A DNA stretch of 64,000 bases from Halolamina pelagica. GTDB taxonomy: Archaea > Halobacteriota > Halobacteria > Halobacteriales > Haloferacaceae. Of this stretch, positions 1 to 8,847 are shown piece after piece. The position numbers were made by a program, and so were the translations under genes. Each line of letters opens with the position of its first letter. Positions within the stretch are counted from its first letter, which is position 1. Location: NCBI RefSeq assembly GCF_001307315.1, contig NZ_LGUC01000001.1, positions 2,232,001 to 2,296,000 on the forward strand, read 5' to 3'. The notes beneath the pieces are model-generated. The model had not been told where the DNA came from. It saw nothing but the letters and a program-made list of their open reading frames with translations, and ran no database searches.

Positions 1-299
1 CGATGCCGGCGTACATGGGGAACGTCGGCAGCGCGGCCGCCTTCGCGGAGGGCGTGGCGGCGACGCCCGTCGTCGGCCCGACGCTCACGGCGTCGGTGCT
101 CCCCGACGCGACGCTGCAGATCGTCGCCGACACCGTCTACGTCGTCGGCGGCACGGGGATGGCCGTCGGTGGCATCGTCGCGTTCGTCCTCGACAACACG
201 ATCGAGGGAACCCGGGCCGAGCGCGGCCTCGACGAGTGGGACGAGCTCACCGAGGAGTCCGGCGCCTTCACCTCGGCGTACGAGCGGTTCCTCAAGTAG
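1..299 (+). CDS. NCS2-type xanthine/uracil permease, C-terminal fragment
   Basis: The reading frame is open from the window edge to a TAG at 297-299, so only the C-terminal ~98 residues are present. It shows a hydrophobic segment rich in Gly/Val/Ala (about residues 40-62 of the visible part) ending in an acidic, hydrophilic tail with many Glu and Asp. This resembles the last membrane helix and tail of haloarchaeal nucleobase:cation symporter-2 permeases, which import uracil or xanthine across the cytoplasmic membrane. The family assignment rests on general resemblance of the tail. The transport domain is outside the window, so the substrate cannot be judged. Confidence 0.5.
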   Translation, partial: MPAYMGNVGSAAAFAEGVAATPVVGPTLTASVLPDATLQIVADTVYVVGGTGMAVGGIVAFVLDNTIEGTRAERGLDEWDELTEESGAFTSAYERFLK

Positions 300-348
300 T
301 CCCGCGGAACCCGCAGCCTTTTGCCCCATCCGACCCCAGTTGCAGCGC

Positions 349-537
349 ATGAAGGAGTCGCTGATGGAGATCGTCTGCTGCCCGATGGACAAACACGACC
401 TCGAGCTCGACGCCGACGAGCGCGACGATGGCGAGATCATCTCGGGGACGCTGACCTGTACCGACTGCGGCGAGTCCTACCCCATCGAGGACGGGATCCC
501 GAACCTGCTGCCGCCGGACATGCGCGACGACGCGTAG
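349..537 (+). CDS. Trm112-like methyltransferase-partner zinc protein
   Basis: A 62-aa protein. I chose the ATG at 349 because the Trm112 consensus begins just after it (MEIVCCP near residue 6). Two cysteine pairs are visible: CC at residues 10-11 and CTDCG near 37-40, followed by the typical YPIEDGIPNLLP segment. Trm112-family proteins are small zinc-binding activators that stabilise SAM-dependent methyltransferases acting on tRNA, rRNA and release factor; haloarchaea carry similar stand-alone proteins. The gene lies 50 bp after the permease and shortly before a BsuPI-like gene on the same strand. Which methyltransferase it serves cannot be told from this window. Confidence 0.8.
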   Translation: MKESLMEIVCCPMDKHDLELDADERDDGEIISGTLTCTDCGESYPIEDGIPNLLPPDMRDDA

Positions 538-575
538 GCGGGAAGCTTTTTGCCCGCGTCGGCAGAACTGCCGCC

Positions 576-920
576 GTGCTCGAACCCTCCCTCGAGAGCC
601 AGCGACGCGGGGGCGCACTCGCGTTCGAACTCACTGTCGAGAACACGGGCGACGACCCCGTCGAGCTATCGTTCACGGACGCCCAGCGCGTCCGCGTCTC
701 GGTGTACCCCGCGGGCGCCGACGAGGACGCGACCCCGCTCTGGCGCTCCGACGCCGACCGGATGTTCGCCCAGGTGATGGGCTCGGAGACCGTCCCCGCA
801 GGCGAGAGCCGCACGTTCGACGCCGCGTGGTCGGACCCCGACCCGGGCGAGTACTACGTCGTCGCCGAGCTTTGCTGTCGGAACCGGGAGCTCCGCGCCG
901 AAGAGACGGTGCTGGTCTGA
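576..920 (+). CDS. BsuPI-like intracellular proteinase inhibitor domain protein
   Basis: A 114-aa protein read from a GTG at 576. No ATG gives a sensible N-terminus, and the longer upstream frame overlaps the Trm112-like gene. The sequence has the immunoglobulin-like beta-sandwich pattern of BsuPI-related domains: a FELTVENTGDDPVELSF strand pair early, a central VSVYPAG strand, and a closing segment ending in GEYYVVAEL. These domains are small secreted or cytosolic beta-sandwiches named after a Bacillus proteinase inhibitor; their role in haloarchaea is not established. There is no signal peptide. Function is inferred from fold resemblance only. Confidence 0.65.
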   Translation: MLEPSLESQRRGGALAFELTVENTGDDPVELSFTDAQRVRVSVYPAGADEDATPLWRSDADRMFAQVMGSETVPAGESRTFDAAWSDPDPGEYYVVAELCCRNRELRAEETVLV

Positions 921-940
921 CGGCGTCGTCGCCGCCCCCG

Positions 941-1878
941 CTACCGGAGCTCGTCGTAGAGCTGTTCGGTCGCGCGCCGAACCGCCGCGTCGCTGTCCTC
1001 GGGCACGTCGTGGCCCAGTTCAGCGAGCTTCGTCGTGTCCAGTCGCATCTTCGGCACGTCGCCGGTCCAGCCCCGGTCGCCGCCGGTGAACTCGTACTCG
1101 GGGACAGGCCCATCACGTCGGCGACGATGTCGGCGATGTCGACGACGGCGGTGGTGGTCTTCGAGCCGAGGTTGTACACGTTGTAGTCGTCCTCGGCGTT
1201 CTCGACCACGTCCCGGATCGCGGCCGCACAGTCGGCGACGTGGAGGTAGGACTTCTCCTGTCGGCCGTCGCCGAGGATCGTGAGCGTCCCCGGGTCGTCC
1301 TGCAGCTTCTGGATGAAGTCCGGGATCACGTTGCCGCGCTGGCGCGGGCCGACGATGTTCGCGAAGCGGAACACCCACGACTGGATGCCGTAGGAGTGCG
1401 CGAACGTCGACACCACGCCCTCGTCGGAGAGCTTCGAGGCGCCGTAGATGCTGATCGGTTCGAGCGGCCCGTACTCCTCCGGCGTCGGCCGCGGCGCCTC
1501 GCCGTACACCGTCGACGAGGAGGTGAAGGCGAGTGCGTCACAGCCGACCTCGCGCATGCGCTCGAGGACGTTGTACGTCATCTCGGTGTTCTCCTCGAAC
1601 ACCCGGCGCTCCGCTTGGGGGTCGTCGACGCGCACGTCGGTGTGAGCCGCGAAGTGGAACACCACGTCGGTCTCCTCGTCGATGACGCGGGCCACGTCGT
1701 CGGGGTCGAGCACGTCCGCCTGCTCGAAGGCGACGCCGTCGGGGACTGCCTCGCGGGCACCTTTCGAGAGGTCGTCGACGGCCAGCACGTCGTTCTCGTC
1801 GGCGAGCATCCCCGCGAGGTGGGAGCCGACCAGTCCCGCGCCGCCGGTGACGACCACGTTCTTGCCGCTGAGTTCCAT
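941..1878 (-). CDS. NAD-dependent sugar epimerase/dehydratase (frameshifted)
   Basis: An extended short-chain dehydrogenase of ~312 aa once one base is restored. It starts at the ATG whose complement ends at 1878. Visible features are the NAD-binding glycine motif TGGAGLVGSH at residues 11-20, the catalytic Tyr145/Lys149 pair in SIYGASKL, and the SSSTVYGE stretch, as in UDP-glucose 4-epimerases and related nucleotide-sugar enzymes. The frame breaks at the G4 run at 1100-1103. One added base joins MGLSP to EYEFTGGDRGW and the normal C-terminus ending LYDELR. It probably acts in surface glycan or S-layer glycosylation sugar supply, but the exact substrate is not visible. Confidence 0.85.
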
Positions 1879-1987
1879 GTCGGCGACTGTTCGGGTTCGG
1901 GGAAGTGCGTTCCGGAACACGGCGGCCCCCGACGGCCACCGAGCGGAAACCGAAAGCGCCTCCCCTCGGCCGCCACTCCCCGTCGGT

Positions 1988-2572
1988 ATGCAGGAAGCGC
2001 CGGAGTGCTGCGTGCTGCGGTTCGGCCACCGGCCGGGCCGGGACGACCGCATGACCACTCACGTCGGCCTCACGGCCCGCGCGCTGGGTGCCGACCGCGT
2101 GGTCTTCCCGGACAACGCCGGCCAGTCCGCGGAGACCGTGCGGGACATCACCGCGCGTTTCGGCGGCCCCTTCGAGGTCGAACTCCGCGAGGACCAGCGC
2201 GCGATCATCCGGAACTGGGCGGGGACGGTGGTCCACCTCACGATGTACGGCGAGGAGGTCCAGACCGTCCAAGACGAGATCCGCGAGGCCCACGTCGACG
2301 AGCCGCTCCTGATCGTCGTCGGCGGCGAGAAGGTCCCCTTCGAGGTGTACGACCACGCGGACTGGAACGTCGGCGTCACGAACCAGCCCCACTCCGAGGT
2401 GGCTGGGCTCGCCGTCTTCCTCGATCGGCTGTTCGACGGCGACGAACTCGACCGCGAGTGGGCGGGCGGCGAGCAACGCGTGATCCCGATGGAGACCGGC
2501 AAGCGCGTGGTCGATCCGGAGGACGTGGACGCGGACGGGAACGTCGACGACGGCGCGATCGACGACGAGTGA
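1988..2572 (+). CDS. trm56: tRNA (cytidine(56)-2'-O)-methyltransferase aTrm56
   Basis: A 194-aa protein starting at ATG 1988. It begins with a LRFGHRPGRDDR motif and contains HVGLTARALGA, WAGTVVHLTMYGE, LLIVVGGEKVPFEVY and NVGVTNQPHSEVAGLAVFLDR segments, which are hallmarks of the archaeal SPOUT-class enzyme that methylates the ribose of C56 in the T-loop of tRNA using SAM. The trefoil-knot SAM site corresponds to the GGEKVP and TNQPHSEV parts. Length and motif order agree with the family. The C-terminus ends with an acidic tail, normal for haloarchaea. It is divergent from the epimerase gene, with about 110 bp between the two starts. Confidence 0.9.
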   Translation: MQEAPECCVLRFGHRPGRDDRMTTHVGLTARALGADRVVFPDNAGQSAETVRDITARFGGPFEVELREDQRAIIRNWAGTVVHLTMYGEEVQTVQDEIREAHVDEPLLIVVGGEKVPFEVYDHADWNVGVTNQPHSEVAGLAVFLDRLFDGDELDREWAGGEQRVIPMETGKRVVDPEDVDADGNVDDGAIDDE

Positions 2573-2753
2573 GTTCGCGGGCGGCGACACCCACGGGGAC
2601 AGTTCTGCAGTGGCGCGAGAGCGGGCGCGGGCTTTCACGGAGGTGCTGATTCGGGCAGCAACGACAACTCCGCCCACAGAGCGACCCGACCCTCCAGCGC
2701 AGTACACCCGGAACCCACAACGTTGAAGCGGTTGCCCCTTTTACGTCACCGCA

Positions 2754-3275
2754 ATGGCTTTTGAGGAACTCTTGGAGGACCCGGTGATTCAGAAGTACCT
2801 CCACGACCTGGTCGGTCCGACGGGGATGCCCGTCGCCGCCGCCCCGCCGGACGGCGAAGTGACCGACGAGGAACTGGCCGAGGAACTCGGCCTCGAACTC
2901 AACGACGTTCGTCGTGCGCTGTTCATCCTCTACGAGAACGATCTGGCCGCGTACCGTCGGGTCCGTGATGAGGACTCGGGCTGGCTCACCTACCTCTGGA
3001 CGTTCCACTACGAGAACATCCCGGAGAACCTCGAAGAGGAGATGCACCGTCTCGCGGACGCACTGGAGCAGCGACTGCAGTACGAGAGCGAACACCAGTT
3101 CTACCTGTGTGAGAACTGCTCGCTGCGCTTCGAGTTCGAGGAGGCGATGGAGTTCGGCTTCGAGTGCCCCGAGTGTGGCACCCAGCTCGAGGCGATGGAG
3201 AACACCCGCATGGTCGAGGCCATGGAGTGGCGGCTCGACCAGCTCCGCGACGAACTCAACCTCGAGGCTGCCTGA
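2754..3275 (+). CDS. tfe: Transcription initiation factor E subunit alpha (TFE)
   Basis: A 173-aa protein. Residues ~1-95 form the extended winged-helix domain (EVTDEELAEELGLELNDVRRALFILYENDLA), and a zinc ribbon follows with Cys119, Cys122, Cys138 and Cys141. The C-terminal helix is rich in Arg/Glu. TFE binds RNA polymerase near the clamp and helps open promoter DNA together with TBP and TFB. The start at 2754 gives the family N-terminus MAFEELLEDP. Its stop overlaps the ATG of the next gene (TGATG), so the pair is probably translated together. Confidence 0.95.
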   Translation: MAFEELLEDPVIQKYLHDLVGPTGMPVAAAPPDGEVTDEELAEELGLELNDVRRALFILYENDLAAYRRVRDEDSGWLTYLWTFHYENIPENLEEEMHRLADALEQRLQYESEHQFYLCENCSLRFEFEEAMEFGFECPECGTQLEAMENTRMVEAMEWRLDQLRDELNLEAA

Positions 3276-3970
3276 TGGTCGTCCTCGCAACCAAGTGCTA
3301 CGTCGAGGGCGACGCCCGCGAGCGCGCGCTCGACAGCCTCGACTCGCTGGTCGCCAACGACCTCGCCGAGCTCGCCGTGGAGTGGACCATCGGCGTCCTG
3401 GACACCGAGTTCGTCTCGGTCACCGTCGACGGCGACGACGAGACGGTGGCCCGGAACCTCCTCCGGGAGCGCTGGGGCGAGATCACCGACCACTTCGACG
3501 ACGGCGAGACGTACGTCGGCACGCTCCGGTCGTGGGACGACGACGGCTGGACGCTCGACGCCGGCGAGCCGATCGAGATCTCGCGTGACGACCTCGGCCT
3601 CGGGCCGGGTGACCCCTCGCAGATCCGGGACCGCTTCGGCGTCGTCCAGCACACGCCGCTGCGGTTCGTTTACGACGCCGACGGCGGCCACCGACTCGCC
3701 GACGAGAGCCGGGATATGCTGTACGACTGGAGCCGCAGCGACGACGACGACGGCGCGAGTTCGGGCGGCCGCCTCAACGTCAACTCCGCGACCCGCGGCG
3801 AGGTGCGTGCGACGCTCAACCGCGCGGGCCACGCGCGGGACGTGATCACCGTCGAGCGACTCGGCCTGCTCGAACAGAGCGTCGTCTGTGCGGAGGGAAC
3901 CGATCCGCCGGGACTGCTCGCCAGCGTCGGCGAGTACCTCCCGGCCGAACTGAAGGCCGTCGTCCCGTAA
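3275..3970 (+). CDS. DUF2110 family protein downstream of tfe
   Basis: A 231-aa protein whose ATG overlaps the stop codon of tfe. Sequence and position match the conserved archaeal DUF2110 family, usually found just after tfe. It starts MVVLATKCYVEG and has an alternating beta/alpha pattern, a central stretch EPIEISRDDLGLGPGDPSQIRDRFG and an acidic insert SDDDDGASS. No catalytic motif or membrane segment is visible. The conserved linkage with tfe suggests a role in transcription or RNA handling, but that is inference and no biochemical activity is known to me. Confidence 0.8.
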   Translation: MVVLATKCYVEGDARERALDSLDSLVANDLAELAVEWTIGVLDTEFVSVTVDGDDETVARNLLRERWGEITDHFDDGETYVGTLRSWDDDGWTLDAGEPIEISRDDLGLGPGDPSQIRDRFGVVQHTPLRFVYDADGGHRLADESRDMLYDWSRSDDDDGASSGGRLNVNSATRGEVRATLNRAGHARDVITVERLGLLEQSVVCAEGTDPPGLLASVGEYLPAELKAVVP

Positions 3971-3972
3971 GG

Positions 3973-4752
3973 ATGAACCGTCGACACCTCGCGTTGATCG
4001 CGCTCGTCGGGATGCTGGCGCTCAGCGGCTGCCTCGGCGGCGGCCCGACCAGCGCCGACCGACTCGACGAGGCGCCCGCCCAGCCTTACGACTGGGACGC
4101 CGAGGGCGACGTGCACATCACCGTCACCGACAACGTCACCTATCGCGCCGTGTACGACGTGTCGGCAGTCAACGACAGCATCGAACTCTCCCGGCCCGGC
4201 TTCCTCGGCACCGACGAGCCGCTCACGATCAGTGCGCTGCGGTATCGATACCCCAACGGTACCGTCGTCAACGGCTCGGCGTTCGAGGCCCACGGCGGCG
4301 ACGTACGCACCCAAAACAACCAGCTGGTGATCGAACCGCCGGGCGAGGACGGCCGCCTGGCGTACTCCGGCGAGAGCACGCCCAAGCAGTTCACCCACCC
4401 CGTCGCGGTCGAGGAGGGCAACTACACCGTCGTCCTCCCCGAGAACCGCGAGGCGTCGGTGCCGCTGTTCGGCCGGATCGTCCCGACGCCGGACGCGAAG
4501 ACGGTCGTCGACGGCCACCTCACGATCGAGTGGACCGAGATCTCTCGAAACACGCTCTCGGTGCGGTTCTACCTCCCGCGTGACGTACAGCTGTTCGCCG
4601 GGCTGCTGGCTGGTCTCGTCGGCGTCGCCATCGTCGGCGTCGGCTACTATCGGCGGAAGATCGGCGAGCTCCGATCGCGTCGTGAGGAGATGGGGCTGAA
4701 CGTCGACATCGACCAGGACGACGACGAGGGGCCGCCGCCGGGGATGCGCTGA
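3973..4752 (+). CDS. Haloarchaeal lipoprotein with C-terminal anchor (DUF5803-like)
   Basis: A 259-aa protein. Residues 1-20 form a lipoprotein signal (positively charged MNRRH, hydrophobic core, lipobox LSGC with Cys20), so the N-terminus should be lipid-anchored outside the membrane. The middle is a beta-rich extracellular domain. Around residues 203-224 there is one strong membrane helix (LLAGLVGVAIVGVGYYRRK), followed by a charged cytoplasmic tail ending DDDEGPPPGMR. The pattern matches the haloarchaeal family I know as DUF5803. It starts 2 bp after the DUF2110 gene and may be cotranscribed with tfe. Function unknown. Confidence 0.75.
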   Translation: MNRRHLALIALVGMLALSGCLGGGPTSADRLDEAPAQPYDWDAEGDVHITVTDNVTYRAVYDVSAVNDSIELSRPGFLGTDEPLTISALRYRYPNGTVVNGSAFEAHGGDVRTQNNQLVIEPPGEDGRLAYSGESTPKQFTHPVAVEEGNYTVVLPENREASVPLFGRIVPTPDAKTVVDGHLTIEWTEISRNTLSVRFYLPRDVQLFAGLLAGLVGVAIVGVGYYRRKIGELRSRREEMGLNVDIDQDDDEGPPPGMR

Positions 4753-4802
4753 GTGTGGCGACGTGACGCGGCTCTTTTGCGCCCCCGGCCGTTACGCCGA
4801 GT

Positions 4803-5237
4803 ATGTCCAACCGGAACGACGTAGCTCCCGGCACCGTCGGCGTCGACCTCCGCGAGGAGGGTGTGGTCGTCGAGTACGACGACGGCCGCGACACGCTCTA
4901 CCGGGGCGTCCCCAGCGCCGAGGCGGGCTCGGTCCGGACCGGCCCGGGGAAGGAGTGCCACGTGCTCGTGACCGATCCGACCGAGACCGAGGGGGTGATG
5001 CTCTACATCAACGATCTGAAAACCGAAGACGAGATCCTCGAAGACACCGGCGTCGGCCGGGTGATGCTCGAGTCCGGGGCCGAGGAGGAGGTGTTCCCCG
5101 GCGTGACCGCACGACACGTCGAAGGCCGGCGCATCGAAGTCGAGGCCGACCCCGAGGAGGCCCGCGGCCGCGTGTTCGTGTTCGTCGAGGACGACTGGGG
5201 GGAGCAGAGCTTCGAGATCGTTTCCCCCGACTCGTAA
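4803..5237 (+). CDS. Conserved haloarchaeal protein (DUF5796-like)
   Basis: A 144-aa acidic protein beginning MSNRNDVAPGTVGVDLREEG. It is predicted to be mostly beta strands (VVVEYDDGRDTLYRGVP, CHVLVTDPTETEGVMLYI) and contains no cysteine pairs, signal peptide or membrane helix. It matches what I know as the DUF5796 family, restricted to haloarchaea. No reaction can be proposed. It stands alone between the lipoprotein gene and a 285-bp stretch (5238-5522) in which I see no convincing gene or repeat. Confidence 0.65.
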   Translation: MSNRNDVAPGTVGVDLREEGVVVEYDDGRDTLYRGVPSAEAGSVRTGPGKECHVLVTDPTETEGVMLYINDLKTEDEILEDTGVGRVMLESGAEEEVFPGVTARHVEGRRIEVEADPEEARGRVFVFVEDDWGEQSFEIVSPDS

Positions 5238-5522
5238 CGCCCGGCGCTGCCGCCACTACCAAACGCCCGGCTGTCGGTCCGGGGAGCGGTGGCTGGCTCC
5301 AGCAGGGGTCGACCGATGATGAGTGGTCGGCCGGCGACTGAGTCGTGATCGGCCTCTTTGGCCTTCCCGTCGCGGGGGTCGTGCTCGTCGGCGACACAGC
5401 GGCAGTGTCGGTGACACAGGGCCTCGGCGTCGTCATGGGATGCTCGCCGGCGCAGCGGTCGGCGAGTGGCTCCGCCTGGCGCTCCGGACGCGAGTTGGGA
5501 CACGGGAGCGGGGGCTCGCCGG

Positions 5523-5657
5523 CTACTGCAGGTAGTCCGGCTCGTCGCCGGCGCAGTTCTCCTCGTGCTGTCGGGCGTCGCTCTCGTCGTCGAACAGCAG
5601 GCCGCAGTTCTCACACTGGTACCACGTCATCCCGTCGCGCTCTGTGGCCTCGACCAT
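5523..5657 (-). CDS. Small C2HC zinc-finger protein (DUF7128-like)
   Basis: A 44-aa protein starting at the ATG whose complement ends at 5657. The longer upstream frame gives no family resemblance. It has Cys15, Cys18, His31 and Cys35 in the pattern CENCG...DARQHEENC, a classic single zinc finger, inside a short acidic protein. Many haloarchaea encode nearly the same protein (MV..TERDGMTWY.CENCG), recently grouped as DUF7128. Such one-finger proteins may bind nucleic acid or regulate, but no target is known. Confidence 0.8.
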   Translation of the reverse strand: MVEATERDGMTWYQCENCGLLFDDESDARQHEENCAGDEPDYLQ

Positions 5658-5823
5658 ATCCGGACGTGGGGCGGGCCGCGGTAAATCGGTTCCGCCAGGT
5701 GTCACGTCCGCGTCCGGTGGTCCTGCGCGTCGGCTCGTGTCGCTCCTTCCGTAACGTGCAAATGGGTGGCCCGCCGAGCCAGCGTATGCGCGGAGTGCCC
5801 ACCGATTCCACACAGCCTACACA

Positions 5824-6639
5824 ATGACGCTCACTAAACGGGTCATCCCCTGCATCGACGTGGACGTAGACGAGAACGGCGAACCGGCGGTGTACACCGG
5901 CGTCAACTTCGAGGATCTGAAGTACACCGGCGACCCGGTGGAGATGGCCAAACGCTACAACGAGGCCGGCGCCGACGAGTTCGTCTTCCTCGACATCACC
6001 GCGAGCGCGGAGGGGCGGGAGACGATGCTCGACACCGTCTCGGCGGTCGCCGACGAGGTGTTCATTCCCCTGACCGTCGGCGGCGGCATCCGCACCACCG
6101 ACGACATCAAGGAGACGCTGCGCGCCGGCGCGGACAAAGTCAGCATCAACTCCGGCGCGATCGAGAACCCCGATCTGATCGACCGCGGCGCCGAGGCGTT
6201 CGGCTCGCAGTGTATCGTCATCTCGCTCGACGCGCGCCGCCGCTACGACGAACAGGGCGAACACTACGAGCGCGTCGACGGCGAGTCCTGCTGGTTTGAG
6301 TGCACCGTCAAAGGCGGTCGCGAAGGGACCGGCATCGACGCCGTCGAGTGGGCCGAAGAAGCCGAGTCCCGAGGCGCGGGCGAGCTGTTCGTCAACTCGA
6401 TCGACAAGGACGGCACGAAGGACGGCTACGACATCCCGCTGACCTCGGCAGTCTGTGACGCCGTCTCGACGCCGGTGATCGCCTCCTCGGGCTGTGGCTC
6501 GCCCGCGGACATGTACGAGGTGTTCACCGAGGCCGACGCCGACGCCGGGCTCGCGGCCTCCATCTTCCACTTCGACGAGTACACGATCGAAGAGGTCAAG
6601 CAGTACCTCGCCGAGCGCGGTCTCCCGGTCCGGATCTGA
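5824..6639 (+). CDS. hisF: Imidazole glycerol phosphate synthase cyclase subunit HisF
   Basis: A 271-aa (beta/alpha)8 barrel. The N-terminal [12 protein letters not shown] carries the catalytic aspartate (Asp12 here), and VISLDARR carries the second conserved Asp. Phosphate-binding loops are seen as VGGGIRT and the SGCGSPADM stretch. HisF joins with HisH: ammonia made by the glutaminase is added to PRFAR, giving imidazole glycerol phosphate and AICAR in histidine synthesis. Length fits the family, with a modest haloarchaeal insertion ([19 protein letters not shown]). HisH is not next to it; hisD lies elsewhere in this window at 58.6 kb, so his genes are scattered. Confidence 0.95.
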   Translation: MTLTKRVIPCIDVDVDENGEPAVYTGVNFEDLKYTGDPVEMAKRYNEAGADEFVFLDITASAEGRETMLDTVSAVADEVFIPLTVGGGIRTTDDIKETLRAGADKVSINSGAIENPDLIDRGAEAFGSQCIVISLDARRRYDEQGEHYERVDGESCWFECTVKGGREGTGIDAVEWAEEAESRGAGELFVNSIDKDGTKDGYDIPLTSAVCDAVSTPVIASSGCGSPADMYEVFTEADADAGLAASIFHFDEYTIEEVKQYLAERGLPVRI

Positions 6640-6723
6640 CCGGCGCCACGGCGCTCACCGGACAGGAGCTCGTCAGAACAGCGATCGCCTAGAGTCGAGC
6701 GCCGGGAGAGATCGAGAACGGCG

Positions 6724-7010
6724 TTACGCGGTCGCGGAGTTGAACGCGCTGCGGAGGGATTCGGTTTTCTGGCTCACGTCGCCAGCGGCGTCCTCGAGCA
6801 CGTCGAGCGGATCGGCGTCGCCCTCGGTCGTGATCGAGAGGATCGGTTCGGTCTGGCCCCCGACTGCTCGGGGTTCACGTCGTAGGTCGCGGCGGCCACA
6901 TCGTCGTTCTCCAGCAGCGTCCCCTTCAGGACGTTCATGAACGTGTGTCCCTCGCCGGCGACCTCGATGCGGAGTTCCTTCTCGGTTTTCTCGATGACCC
7001 GCAGTTCCAT
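6724..7010 (-). CDS. rpo11: RNA polymerase subunit Rpo11 (L) (frameshifted)
   Basis: The N-terminal part [20 protein letters not shown] with [29 protein letters not shown] is the archaeal Rpo11/L subunit, which dimerises with Rpo3 during RNA polymerase assembly. At the C5 run at 6857-6861 the frame breaks. With one more base the protein continues [28 protein letters not shown] to a normal end at 6724, giving 95 aa. Rpo11 is essential in archaea, so a real frameshift is hard to believe; an assembly error is far more likely. The ATG (complement ending at 7010) fits the family start exactly. Confidence 0.9.
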
Positions 7011-7132
7011 GGCTATCGCTTGTCGGGGTCCGCGTTTGAGTGTTTCGGGACCGAGACGCGGTCGCTCGGGGATCGAGCCCTGGACGGGCCGGAACCACAC
7101 GACTCAATTACGCAGCTTCCCTCCCCAGAACC

Positions 7133-7912
7133 ATGGACGCGTTTGCCCCGGCCAGCGTGACGGCCGTGTTCGCCCCCGACGAGGTCGACACCGGCTCTCG
7201 CGGCGCCAGTGTGGCGCTCGAAGACGGCGTAGTCGTCTCGGTCGAAGATGCGGCCGAAACAACGGTCGCCGTCGACGGCGAACCGGTCGAGTTCGAGCCG
7301 GTGAGTCGCGTGCTGGACCGTCTCGGCGTCTCGGCCAGCGTCGACGTACAGCCAGAGGTCCCGCTCGGCGCGGGCTTCGGCGCCAGCGGCGCCGCCACGC
7401 TCGCGACGGCGCTCGCTGCGAACGAACGCTTCGACCTCGGCCGGTCCCGTGACAAGCTCGTCGAGCACAGCCACGAGGCCGAAGTCGCCGCCGGAACCGG
7501 GCTCGGCGACGTGTTCGTGCAGGACGCCGGCGGCCTTGTGTACAACGTCGGCCACGGCCGGCAGCGAGTCCCGACCGACCAGCCCGTCGAATACGCCACC
7601 TACGGCGGGCTCTCGACCGCCGACGCGCTCGCGGACGAAGAGCTGATGGACGTCGTGCGGGAGGAGGGCGGTTCCGTGCTCGATTCGCTGTCGGATCCGC
7701 CGACAGTACGACCCCTGATCGAGCGCTCGTGGCCGTTCGCGCGGACGCTCGGCCTGCCGACCGAGCGCGTCGCCGAAACCGTCAGGCGTGTCGAGGCCGC
7801 CGGCGGCGTCGCGACGATGGCGATGCTCGGGGAGACGGTCGTCGCCGCCGACTGCGAGGGCGTGCTCCCCAACCGGACGCGTGTCTCCGCCGAGGGCGCC
7901 CGCCTGCGGTAG
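7133..7912 (+). CDS. Pantoate kinase (archaeal GHMP family)
   Basis: A 259-aa protein starting at ATG 7133. The N-terminus FAPASVTAVFAP resembles archaeal pantoate kinase, and the GHMP phosphate-binding loop is PLGAGFGASGAATLATALA. A second conserved region is HEAEVAAGTGLGDVFVQDAGG, and the C-terminal GVATMAMLGETVVA matches the GHMP motif 3 region. Pantoate kinase phosphorylates pantoate with ATP, and phosphopantothenate synthetase then makes 4'-phosphopantothenate: the archaeal route to coenzyme A. It stands just before shikimate kinase, also a GHMP kinase; I assign PoK from the N-terminal motif. Confidence 0.85.
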   Translation: MDAFAPASVTAVFAPDEVDTGSRGASVALEDGVVVSVEDAAETTVAVDGEPVEFEPVSRVLDRLGVSASVDVQPEVPLGAGFGASGAATLATALAANERFDLGRSRDKLVEHSHEAEVAAGTGLGDVFVQDAGGLVYNVGHGRQRVPTDQPVEYATYGGLSTADALADEELMDVVREEGGSVLDSLSDPPTVRPLIERSWPFARTLGLPTERVAETVRRVEAAGGVATMAMLGETVVAADCEGVLPNRTRVSAEGARLR

Positions 7913-7970
7913 GCGTCCCGGAACCGCCGGGACCACCACCTTCAAGCCCCGGAGCCGACCCTGTAGAGAC

Positions 7971-8847
7971 ATGGACGGCCACGCCGCCGCCCCGGTGCGG
8001 GGACGGTGCTGAACGCGCTCGCCACCGGCCGCGGGTCGGCGTTCGCACTCGACTTCGAGACCAGCGCGCACGTCGACCTCGACGACTCGGGCGAGGTCGT
8101 CGGCGAGATCGACGGCCAGCCCGACGCCGACACCGAGCTGATCGAGCGCTGCGTCTCGCTCACGCTGGCGCGCTGGGGTGACGACCCCGCGGCCGCCGAA
8201 CTCCCCCAGCCTGTCGGCGGCACGGTCCGCACCGAGAGCGACGTGCCGACCGCCGCGGGGCTGAAAAGCTCCTCCGCAGCCGCGAACGCGACCGTGCTGG
8301 CGACCGTCGACGCGCTCGGGCTCGCAGGGATCGTGGATCACGAAGCGGCCTGCCGGGTCGGCGTGCAGGCAGCCCGCGAGGCGGGCGTCACCGTCACCGG
8401 CGCGTTCGACGACGCCAGCGCGTCGATGCTCGGGGACTCACCGTCACCGACAACACCGCGGACGAACTGCTCGCCCGCGAGGAAGTGGCCTGGGACGCGC
8501 TCGTCTGGACGCCCCCGGAGCGAGCGTACTCGGCCGACGCCGACGCCGATCGCTGCGGACAGGTGGCGCCGATGGCCCGTCTCGTGGAGGAGCTCGCCTT
8601 CGACGGCGAGTACGCTCGGGCGATGACCGTCAACGGGCTCGCGTTTTCGGCGGCGCTCGGCTTCTCCGCCGACCCCGCGGTCGAGGCGATGCCCCACGCC
8701 GCGGGCGTCTCACTCTCCGGGACGGGACCGAGCGTCGTCGCCGTCGGTGCCGCCGACGGCCTGGAACGCGTCGAAGAGCTGTGGGCCGACCGGCCGGGCG
8801 AGACGCTGCGGACGACGACCCGCTCCACTGGAGGTCGATACCTATGA
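7971..8847 (+). CDS. Archaeal shikimate kinase, GHMP type (two frameshifts)
   Basis: Start ATG 7971 gives MDGHAAAP, the archaeal shikimate kinase N-terminus. One base missing in the C4 run at 7990-7993 and another in the G4 run at 8432-8435 break the frame; restored, the protein is 292 aa. Visible motifs are GTVLNALATGRGSAFALD, the GHMP loop VPTAAGLKSSSAAANA, TVTGAFDDASASMLGGL and the C-terminal GVSLSGTGPSVVAVG. The enzyme phosphorylates shikimate with ATP and is unrelated in fold to bacterial AroK. It overlaps the chorismate mutase gene by four bases (ATGA), so both are probably coupled in aromatic amino-acid synthesis. Confidence 0.88.
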
